Assembly: GCF_902806685.2 (NCBI RefSeq)
Contig: NC_048539.1
Location: 5,344,501-5,408,500 of the forward strand
Reading direction: 5' to 3'
Length of the DNA stretch: 64,000 nt
Source: Maniola hyperantus
Lineage: Eukaryota; Arthropoda; Insecta; Lepidoptera; Nymphalidae
The notes under the pieces are model-generated. The model had not been told where the DNA came from, made no database searches, and was given only the letters and a program-made list of their open reading frames with translations. Each line of letters opens with the position of its first letter. Position 1 is the first letter of the stretch. Position numbers and translations under genes: made by a program. Below are positions 55,798-64,000 of this stretch, one piece after another.

Positions 55798-56645
55798 TAT
55801 ATATATAAAAGGAAAAGGTGACTGACTGACTGACTGATCTATCAACATACAGCTCAAACTACTGGACGGATCGGGCTGAAATTTGGCATGCAGATAGCTA
55901 TTATGACGTAGGCATCCGCTAAGAAAGGATTTTTGAAAATTCAACCCCTAAAGGGGTGAAATAGGGGTTTGAAGTTTGTATGAAAGTCAGTTAGTTTTGA
56001 AGTAAGAATCGTGAAATTTTGTATTTACACAAATTGTTATAAACATAGAAAACGTGTATCATGGTTTTTGAAAAGTACAAAATTAAGGGGTTTGAAATTT
56101 GTATGAAAGTCTGTCAGTTTTAAAATTTGAATCAAGATATCGAGTATATAAATGTAAGTATATATTATAGAAAACAGATGACTTAGGCATCCGCTTAGAA
56201 AGGATTTTGGAAAACTTATCCCCTCAGGGGTTAAAATAGGGGTTTGAAAATTGACACTGTTTTAACCCCTGAGGGGTTTAGTTTTTCCAAAATTATTTTT
56301 AAGCGGATGCCTACGTCATCTGTTTTCTATAATATATACCTACTTACATTTAAATACTCGATATCTTGATTTAAATTTTAAAACTGACAGACTTTCATAC
56401 AAATTTCAAACCCCTTAATTTTCTACTTATGGGCTAAATTTTTCTTACTTCAAAACTGACAGACTTTCATACAAACTTCAAATCCCTATTTCACCCCCAT
56501 AGGGGTTGCATTTTTAATGCCATATTTTATTAAGCTCATATTATGTTAAAATCTCATTGTTAAAGATCAACCCTAAGGGTGTAAAACAGGGGGTTAAATT
56601 TTGTTTACTCCACGCGGACGAAGTCGCGGGCATAAGCTAGTACAA
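55798..56645. mobile_element. Composite Helitron-like family A with internal palindrome
   Basis: It starts TATATATATAAAAGGAAAAG, GTGACTGACTGACTGACTGA and ends CGCGGACGAAGTCGCGGGCA TAAGCTAGT. Between them the family sequence (AACCCCTAAAGGGGTGAAAT) appears in both directions. The centre is the palindrome at 56081-56420, and an outer pair of arms lies at about 55946-56013 and 56437-56505. Confidence 0.7.
56081..56420. repeat. Long near-perfect palindrome, arms about 156-161 bp, spacer 23 bp
   Basis: Left arm 56081-56236 starts AATTAAGGGGTTTGAAATTT; right arm 56260-56420 ends AAATTTCAAACCCCTTAATT. Matching inner blocks include CAAGATATCGAGTAT with ATACTCGATATCTTG and CCCCTCAGGGGTTAAAA with TTTTAACCCCTGAGGGG. 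Confidence 0.9.
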
Positions 56646-56800
56646 TATAAAAACAAAAGTCCTGACTCATACACTGACTCGTTCATCAACGCCCAGCCTA
56701 AATCCTTGGACCTAGAAAGCTGAAAGTTTGCAAAGAGATTCCATTAATTATAATGTAGACGAGTAATAAGGCAGGATTTTTCGAAATTTCCACATGCATG

Positions 56801-56900
56801 TGTAGTACGCGACCGATTGGCAATCGGGGAGAGAACACCCTGCACACCCGCACATGTGCGGGTGTGCAGGGTGTTCTCTCAGGGTGTTCTGCAGCTCAAT
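56801..56900. mobile_element. MITE, CGCGACAG family, with a perfect 52-bp palindrome
   Basis: The left end is TAGTACGCGACCGATTGGCA then ATCGGGGA, as at 58361. 56829-56880 is an exact palindrome with no spacer: GAGAGAACACCCTGCACACC then CGCACA, followed by its reverse complement. The right end is not clear. Confidence 0.75.
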
Positions 56901-57614
56901 AGCTTGATTCGAAAGCCTTAAAGTACGACTAGTCAAGTTCTGCCCATTTTTCAGAACATTGCTGGTCTAGTAATACGACATCTCTCTGGATAGATATGTG
57001 CTGTAGAGCGGAGCGAGACCAATAATTAATCTATGTATTGTGCTATTTCTTGACATCTAAGTATATGCAAGTGTTATTTAATATAATGTGTCCGTTTGAT
57101 TAAATCATCGCGGCAGCCACCTAAACAACTGAATATCTTTATTAGTATGATGATAAACAAGAAACTAGAACTATCGCGCGAATTAAACGGTCATCGACCT
57201 ATGCGCGGACATGCACATATTGTAGCATATTGTATAATAAAATTGTTTGTTGTTTATAATATTAAGGGGTTATAAAAATAACTTGAAATAAAGACGAGAA
57301 CGATAGATTTATGTACATACAATATACCCACATATACACTTAATGCCTCTATATTACAAATATATATGTCGTTTCAAGTAACGGACGAAGTCTTGGACTA
57401 ATATTTATTGCCATTTTCTAATGAACTTGTTTATACAAGCTACGTGAGCCGGAATAATTCGCCTACTCATTTCCCGTCCATTCTTGAATTGATGCGATTG
57501 CATTTCTTTATAGCTATGCATTGCTTATCAACTTACGACTTACTCTACATAATATTACAACATACCTAGCTAAATACGCATACAATATCTATCCCTTGAT
57601 AATATTATTTTACA
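56901..57614. other. HS6ST intron 3: nothing recognised
   Basis: About 700 bp AT-rich. A less AT-rich part at 57100-57215 belongs to no repeat family seen here. Confidence 0.4.
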
Positions 57615-57900
57615 GATGATGCCCTCGACTTCGTCCGCGAGGATATATAGGTTTTATTGAATCCCTTGGGAATTCTTTGATTTTCTGGTATAAAAAGTAC
57701 CCTATAAGTATTCGTCTTCGAGACGCAAGCTATTTCTGTACCAAATAAATGATGCCCGCTACTTCTTCATTGTGGATTTATGTTTTTAAATATCCCGTGG
57801 GAACCCTTTGAGTTTCCAGGACAAATAGTAGCGTATGTTATTCCCCGGGATGCATCTCTGCATCAAGATGGGCTGTGAAAAGCTACTAGACCGATATACA
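57615..57900 (-). repeat. Helitron-like family B, two reverse fragments
   Basis: GATGATGCCCTCGACTTCGT then CCGCGAGGATATATAG, and GATGCCCGCTACTTCTTCAT then TGTGGATTTATG. Both continue with the CCCGTGGGAACCCTTTGAGT-type block. Confidence 0.6.
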
Positions 57901-58360
57901 TGAACAAGTAATGAAAGAAATTAGTTATCAAAAAAAAATATAGTCAGTCACATAACTTATTTTAATCATTACCATCTTGTAAAGATTCATAGAGATTCTA
58001 ACAAGCTCGAAGTAGGTACATATGAAAGCTATTAATATTTTAAACTTTGTTTTAAAAATAACTTCGAGGAAAATAATGATCTATGATTTGAAACTACTGC
58101 GTGAAACACTGACTATTTGGGCTCCCGAGGGTTAATTTAAACATAATCACAATCATCATAATTGAAGACGGTTATGATTGCGTGTGTTCCATTAGAACGG
58201 AATTGATTGATTGCAATATGAATTAAGTTCCCTTTAGTAAGATTTTAAAATGTTTCTTTGTGTAGGGCAAAGTCACATTCATTTATTTATTTAGGATCCT
58301 TACCTTTTTCTCTATCTTTATCCTTTTATTTGTAGTGAGGTGATGGTAAGAACTAATAAC
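57901..58360. other. HS6ST intron 3: nothing recognised
   Basis: AT-rich intron without a supported feature. Confidence 0.4.
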
Positions 58361-58513
58361 TATAGTACGCGACAGTTTGAAATGGCAATCGGGGAGGGAA
58401 CACTCCGCATTTCCGCACAGCCCCGGTGCGGGCGAGTGTGGGTGACGGGCGGGTGTGCGTGGCGTCCGCCCGCCTCATACCCTAATTGCCATCTCAACCT
58501 GTCGCGGACTATA
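58361..58513. mobile_element. MITE, CGCGACAG family, best copy
   Basis: The left end TATAGTACGCGACAGTTTGA then AATGGCAATCGGG and the right end GCCATCTCAACCTG then TCGCGGACTATA are inverted. The GC-rich middle carries GTGACGGGCGGGTGTGCG. TA flanks fit a TA target duplication. Confidence 0.85.
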
Positions 58514-59610
58514 TTTTAGTCAGCGTAAAACTAAAGTTATTTTAAGGACTACTATGATTTTTGCGTGTATTTTATAATTTTAATGTGTATTCTGATATAT
58601 TTGTAATTTTGGTGAGTAACACAGTTTTCATGCATTAATTAAATGACAATACGATGCAGCGTAAAGTCGCACATTAATTATAAATCAGGCCTGGTCTTTA
58701 TGGGACCACCTGGTATGTTCGTTATATTTAAGAACGTTTTAAATTGATTTGTACGTTCTTTCTTTACGCTGTCTTTCTTTATACTTATAATAATTTATCA
58801 TAAAATATTATTATTCTGGTTTTCTTTTTAATGCTGAAGCACCAATCTTGATTGCAATCTAATGTACGAGTATGCGTCCACATTAATGGTTGTATCTTAT
58901 ATTAAATGGTTGTCGAAACAAACTGATTACAGAATAACTCCACAGTGAAATCTACGATGCGCGTCTGACTTTATATATTCATAAGCCTTATCTGTTGTAG
59001 TCAATAAGCACTTAATTTTATCTTATGTTGAACGAACAGGTACTTTAGTATGATTGGGTTTGAAATAATTATCACGCTCAGTGTAGAATGTACCTTGGTG
59101 TTAATTGAAAATACAGTCCGATGTTTTGCTCTTTTATATTTAAGGATTAAACAGATACACTGTTCTTTATAAACAGTTCTTTTCAAAGATACGTTCCACA
59201 AGCCTAAGAACTTTTTCACATCTTGCTTCTATGAAAGATTTTTTACACAATATTTTTTTTATAAGTTTTAAATTACATTTTTGGCTTTAGGTCACAGATT
59301 TACATCATAAAACTTCAAGTATTTTTGTATATGTTCATATTAGCGCCAGCGCGTGCCAGTTCTTCGTTATTTTATCGTTATTAATATCGTCTTAGTCCAT
59401 TATTTCAGAAGTTCTGACATCGTGTTTGAAGTGTGCAATTTGAATCTAGGCATTTCAGTTTTAAATTATTTATTGGAAAGTCACTATTATAAATAAACAT
59501 TGATTAATTACAATTGGTTAAGCAGTGCTTTCATGCCTCTATGACGCACGCTACTATCTGACTGGCAGACGACAAACAGTCTAACGAACAATGAACAAGT
59601 TCAACAAAAA
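58514..59610. other. HS6ST intron 3: nothing recognised
   Basis: About 1.1 kb of AT-rich intron. The 72-codon minus open stretch (59001-59219) is not supported as a gene. Confidence 0.4.
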
Positions 59611-59611
59611 A

Positions 59612-59820
59612 AAAATTCAATTAAACTTTTACAAGTATTTTCGAATCGTCAACAGCATCTACCACTAGTTCGGAATGCCTTTCCTACCGAGAAGAACCAG
59701 CAAGAAACTCGGCGGTTGCTCTTTTCAAAGATTTGATATACAATATTATGCCATGTATAACAAATGTATTTGCAGTCCTGCGCGTTGCTGGAACGAGCTG
59801 CAGGTCAAATCCACGCTCTT
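59612..59820 (+). repeat. TTCGGAATGCC repeat, longest copy
   Basis: TTCAATTAAACTTTTACAAG, GCATCTACCACTAGTTCGGA, ATGCCTTTCCTACCGAGAAG and CAGCAAGAAACTCGGCGGTT, then TTGCTCTTTTCAAAGATTTG and TGCAGTCCTGCGCGTTGC. It is likely a retroelement 3' end. Confidence 0.65.
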
Positions 59821-60999
59821 TTATCATTTAGTTAGGTAATCTTCAATTGTATAATATGCTTTTTTCAGGAGCATACTTATAATAGATTTTTTAAATTTGT
59901 GTAAAGGAACAACAAACGAAGACTTGGCTTCACTAGGTTAAAAATAATCCCGACTAAAAAAGTCAAGCACATTATTTTGTTAACTCACATCATACTTCAA
60001 AAGCTAATATTTCCGGTGTTTCATTAATTGGTTAACGCTTTTGGTTAACATTTTAATTACTAGATCTTCCAAAAAGTCTTTATCGTTAACGTAAAGATTT
60101 ATTTCCAGTATGTTATCCGTTAGGCAGATGAATAAATCCGATAATAATGGAAATGAAACCTATTATTACATTTTTATTGAATTTATTTCCCGAAGAGTAT
60201 TAAATATCGGGTATTACCGAAAGGGCTGTATGCTGATACGTACCTAATTGGTATATAACTTCGGGACGGTTGGGTTGGGGCTATACACAAAATTTCGGGA
60301 ACGCTTAATAAATGATTAATTCTCATTATTCTCTCATCGAAAACAACAATCAACTTTATCTGAGTAGGGTTGGAAAAAACTGTTTAAAAAAGGAATAAAA
60401 CAGTTTTGTTTAAATCAGGATTACAACATGCTTAAAATTGTTTTTTTAATTGAAAACACTTGTTTTAAACATTTGTTAAAGACAATGCCTGCGCTGCTCT
60501 AGAGTCCAGCGTCTACTAATTCGTAGGTAGGTGTATTCTACAGAAATTGGCCAAATCATAATAAATTGTAAATTTTTAGTGTAGAGTTGTAGAAAGTGTG
60601 TTTCCATGTGATTTTGGGGTTTCAACCAACTAAACCATTTGCATAACTTGTACAACGAATCAGTGTGAAAAATCCCAAAAGAAAGTTGTATCTACTAATG
60701 ACTTAAAAACGAAGATTACACAGATAAGATTAGATAAACAAAATCGATATCGTTTTCTTGTATTTAATTCCATTTCCAACGATACTAATTAAGAAATAAT
60801 TTACAATGCTCATTTAAAACGATCGGACGTTTTCTGGCGTCCGCGTGAAGACAAATATTTCAAAACAATCGAATAATTGATTGAAATATTAGTCCTTGGC
60901 GTGGCGTTTAATTAGAATTTATGTCTCGGCCGGTAATTGCGTTACAGTCAGTCCCGTGACAAATGATTCTAGACCAGTGTAACTTGGACATTCATCATA
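59821..60999. other. HS6ST intron 3: nothing recognised
   Basis: About 1.2 kb of AT-rich intron. The part at 60890-60960 is less AT-rich and repeat-free. Confidence 0.4.
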
Positions 61000-61440
61000 A
61001 TCATCATCATGATCAACCCATCGCCGGCTCACTACAGAGCACGGGTCTCTCAAAGTGAGAAGGGTTTTGGCCATAGTCTACCACGCTGGCCAAGTGAGGA
61101 TTGACAGACTTCACACACCTTTGAAACATTATCCAACTCCATCTCTCCTCGCAGCACTGCAGTCTCGTCGTGACTCGTGACCAGGACCCGTGCAATTGGG
61201 TCGCAATATCGACAAATAAAAGTTAAAACCATCAAATTAATCGTACCCGTTATCTACATTAAAATTATGGAGAACTCTCAGGCATGCAGGTTTCTTCACG
61301 ATGTTTTCCTTCATTAAAGCAAGTGATATTTAATTACTTAAAACGCACATAACTCCGAAAAGTTAGAAATGCGTGCCCGGGATCGAACCCTTGACCCACG
61401 ATTAGAAGGCGAACGTCCTAACAACTAGGCTATCACCGCT
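61000..61440 (-). mobile_element. tRNA-derived SINE (GTGATAGCC family) interrupted by a LINE piece
   Basis: CATCATCATGATCAACCCAT then CGCCGGCTCACTACAGAGCA, GGCCATAGTCTACCACGCTG, body, then GCGTGCCCGGGATCGAACCC, CGATTAGAAGGCGAACGTCC and CTAACAACTAGGCTATCACC. At 61130-61265 a foreign piece splits the body. Confidence 0.8.
61130..61265 (-). mobile_element. LINE fragment nested in the SINE
   Basis: CCAACTCCATCTCTCCTCGC, AGCACTGCAGTCTCGTCGTG, ACTCGTGACCAGGACCCGTG. The SINE text ACATTAT / GGAGAACTCTCAGG is split, and ATTAT is repeated at both borders, as expected for a target duplication. Confidence 0.65.
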
Positions 61441-61636
61441 TGGACATTATCTGTAGGAAATTACTGAAATTCCTCCACGATACGATTCTCATTCAGTTAG
61501 CTTTTAATCGATCTAAAAGCTTTTTCCATCCGAGATGTTAAACGGAAGGGACATTCTAGCAGCAGCGTTGATTAGACATTAAACAAAGCGTCCTGATTGG
61601 AATGGGAGTGGTACCGGGTAGGAATGGAGCGCTTTT

Positions 61637-61922
61637 TAGAGGTCCGTATCTCCAGTGAAAAAAGTAACCCTTCTAGGATCACGTCGCTGTCTGTCATAAA
61701 AATCTATAGGATAGGTACTTCCCGTTGACCGAGAATTATGAAATTTGACAGGTAGCAACGTCTTATAGCACAAGTTAAGGGAAAAATCTGAAAACCGTGA
61801 ATTTCGTGGCTACATCATAAAAAATATTAGGGTTTGTGCGATTCCCGTAATAAACTAACTTTTTCATTTATTTCTACGGAACCCTCAGTGCGCGAGTCCA
61901 ATTCGCATTTGACCGATTGTTA
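61637..61922 (+). repeat. GGGTTCCG-family dispersed repeat, shortened
   Basis: AGGTCCGTATCTCCAGTGAA, CTAGGATCACGTCGCTGTCT, ATTATGAAATTTGACAGGTA and TCTGAAAACCGTGAATTTCG, ending CTACGGAACCCTCAGTGCGC and TTCGCATTTGACCGATTG. Confidence 0.75.
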
Positions 61923-62155
61923 TTGTGTCGTTCAGCCCTATTGATATAGCAAATGAGGGCTTAACCGGTGGGACGGGAATACGTTGAATGATTTAGCTCT
62001 CCACCATTTCCCCGTTTTGCAGTTGACGTGCTACAACAATAAATTAACGACAATTGCACTAATTGTGCAGCTAATGGCCACGTTCCCTGACGCATTGTCT
62101 AGTTTTACTATCCGAGCATTAATTGCCACGGTTGTTAGAGAACTTTGAAGCGTTA
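61923..62155. other. Repeat-free block with many ATTA/TAAT words
   Basis: Contains TAAATTAACGACAATTGCAC, TAATTGTGCAGCTAATGGCC and GAGCATTAATTGCCACGG. It is not part of any repeat family seen here. It may be regulatory DNA of HS6ST, but this is only inference. Confidence 0.3.
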
Positions 62156-62400
62156 GACTGAGGCCACACGGTGCGTTCCGGTGCGTTGCGGCGTCGCACT
62201 GTTGTGAATTTCAGTATTGGATGCTTCACAGGTACTGCGTTGCCGCCCCGGCAAATAGTATGACGTTGCACCGCACCACCCCTCCCCGCTTTGTCTCTCT
62301 CGTCCCAAGTTCGTTGCGCGTGCGGTGTGGCATGGTATTGGTAGCATTTCTATGCACTGATCAGGCGCTGCACCGCCAACGCAATACATCGTATGGCTTC
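62156..62400. repeat. GC-rich MITE-like element with imperfect ends
   Basis: The left end GGCCACACGGTGCGTTCCGG and the right end CAACGCAATACATCGTATGG then C are loosely inverted. The body has GCCGCCCCGGCAAATAGTAT. It looks like a decayed inverted-repeat element. ORFs across it (94 codons plus, 78 minus) are not supported. Confidence 0.4.
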
Positions 62401-62655
62401 GCTCTTAGCGAACTTTGTGACGCAGTAGGTAAAACAACCATTGGCTCATATTTTTGTAGCGGCATTTCCTTATTGCTTTACGTGATACGAATTTTCCTAC
62501 GGTGAAATTCCGCCCACAACGATAAAATCAATGCTGTATTGTTTACAGAAGTCCCTCAGGTAGACGAATCGAGAGTATAACTAATGTTTATATTTCCGAG
62601 GGTTGGGATAGTGAACGGTGGCGCTGAAGTCGATACTGAAATTGCTTTCAGTGTG

Positions 62656-63194
62656 CCTAGTATGAAATTTTACACCTCACCAACGTTGGTAGAATTCGAG
62701 CGTATGAACACTTCATAGTTAAAGTAAAGTGGACCTTAACTGCTTTGTTTTAAAGCTCAAGTTCGCCTACATATCTACAGTCAGCGCTCCAAGCGGAAAC
62801 CTTGTGGAATTAAAATTGGTTGTACCAACTGAATTTTTGACTTGAAATCGAGAACCTCTTGGACCATTTTACTGTTATTGTGTTTAAACGCTCGAATTCT
62901 TTCAACGTTGGTAGAGTGAACTGGAGTCAGGGAGTTCTCAGTTTGATCCTATTATCAGTTTGATATTATATTAAATATTAGGTATTTGAGCTCTAGGGGT
63001 GAGGTGAAATCAAAGATTTAAAAATATTAGGTATAATATTTAAAACTCTTTGCCACGCTTGGTCATGTCATGACGGCCCATGTCACATACCTAGTCGTTC
63101 CATAGCCTACATATTTTTTTACAGATGAAGCCTCGAAGTTTCATAACTGTAGTGAACTGTGACGTTGTGGTGAGATGTAAAATCTCATACTAAG
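62656..63194. mobile_element. TIR element (CTTAGTAT...ACATCTCACCAACG ends), copy 2
   Basis: CCTAGTATGAAATTTTACAC then CTCACCAACGTTGG at the left; GGTGAGATGTAAAATCTCAT then ACTAAG at the right. A subterminal inverted pair GTAGAATTCGAGCG / CGCTCGAATTCTTTC also occurs (62687 and about 62890). Shares TTAAAGTAAAGTGGACCTTA with copy 1. Confidence 0.7.
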
Positions 63195-63616
63195 CACACT
63201 GTAGAGCTCCTGCGTGAGGCTCGCCGCCCATGTAACTCCGATATAAATCTAAAGGCTTGTCGAGTTTCGAATAGATTGCGAACTACGAAGATCCGTGCAA
63301 TTCGTTCTGTACACCCACGCTGTTGTTCCCCGGTGGTGGCGGTCCGGCTACGATTTCGACAATTTGTCACGTCAGCTTTGACTGGTTTTTGTTGAATTCC
63401 ATTCCAACAGTACGATGCGGAGATGCGAGTTTTGTAGTCTTTTTATAGCTAAATTCTTTGATGTGTTCAAATTCAATTATACGTCTGTAATGCAGTCAAA
63501 AATACCCAGTTTCTTTTATTTCTATTTATGTCATTATAAAAGCTTTAAATATTACTCCCAACTATTCTGGGAAGACGTTCGTATTTTCTTATTAATATTT
63601 TGGTTTATTTAGAATA
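63195..63616. other. HS6ST intron 3: nothing recognised
   Basis: Mixed composition. Open stretches of 61 and 65 codons are not supported. Confidence 0.4.
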
Positions 63617-63779
63617 CGCGGCAGAAAATAATGTACATCGGCCTTTAGAATGACATTTCGGCTGTGTAGAGCGTTGACTGTCTGTCATGTGACGTTTTGT
63701 CGGTCTCAACGACAGAGACAATGCTCTACATAACCGTTATCTCTTCCTATAGGTCGATTGTACATTATTTTCTGCCGCG
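63617..63779. mobile_element. MITE, GCGGCAG family, intact copy
   Basis: The left end CGCGGCAGAAAATAATGTAC and the right end GTACATTATTTTCTGCCGCG are inverted, with TA on both sides (63615-63616, 63780-63781). Inner arms GTAGAGCGTTGACTGTC and GACAGAGACAATGCTCTAC surround GTGACGTTTTGTCGG. The TA target site fits Tc1/mariner mobilisation. Confidence 0.9.
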
Positions 63780-64000
63780 TAGTGTAGATAATAAGGCTTT
63801 ATGTTCAAGTTGTCTTTGATTATTTTCTTTAATACAATAATAATGTTATCATCCTTATCGTACAAACTTATTTTGATTATATGTATAGATGAGAATGAAA
63901 CGCGTTCATTCAGTTATCTGGCGGGGCTCACGTACGACATGATTCAGTCATTCATTTCTAATGAATGGCATCGGTCATGAACTTGCCGGCGTTCAATTGC

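Noticed and set aside
62221..62505. 94-codon frame as a gene
   Set aside because: It lies across a decayed MITE-like element and has no conserved features.

Overview
The window looks like lepidopteran (butterfly or moth) nuclear DNA. It is AT-rich, with short gene-dense stretches separated by long introns full of tRNA-derived SINEs, non-LTR retrotransposon tails, Helitron-like ends that stop in CTAGT, and many foldback MITEs of kinds typical of Lepidoptera. The order was inferred from repeat style and protein similarity; no species can be named.

Left third (1-18 kb): the minus-strand gene RFC4 (clamp-loader subunit, 5 exons, 2322-5112, 3' end outside the window) is divergent from RNASEH2B (ribonuclease H2 subunit B, 5 exons, 6175-8693, complete) across about 1 kb. 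A YTHDF-family m6A reader follows on the plus strand (6 exons, 9364-14722, complete). It has a proline-rich middle, a YTH domain with all three aromatic-cage tryptophans and an unusual Arg/Asp repeat tail.

Right two thirds (18.6-64 kb): the 5' part of one gene, a heparan sulfate 6-O-sulfotransferase (HS6ST), with coding exons at 18602-18790, 33126-33362 and 46013-46110. The introns are about 14.3 kb, 12.7 kb and at least 17.9 kb. The first exon gives the signal anchor and the second the 5'-PAPS-binding motif. The rest of the catalytic domain must lie beyond the right edge. No other host gene was recognised in these introns. They hold transposon remnants, including a deleted Ty3/gypsy-like LTR element (46829-about 48310), several long palindromes and nested insertions.

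RFC4 and RNASEH2B are both DNA-replication/repair proteins linked to PCNA, and the RNASEH2B start codon lies directly beside a MITE. I found no CRISPR array, no rRNA, no convincing functional tRNA gene and no coherent new multi-gene system. The best leads are the MITE at the RNASEH2B start, the YTHDF tail and the long palindromes. Exon boundaries were set by hand from reading frame, GT/AG sites and remembered family similarity, not from transcripts.
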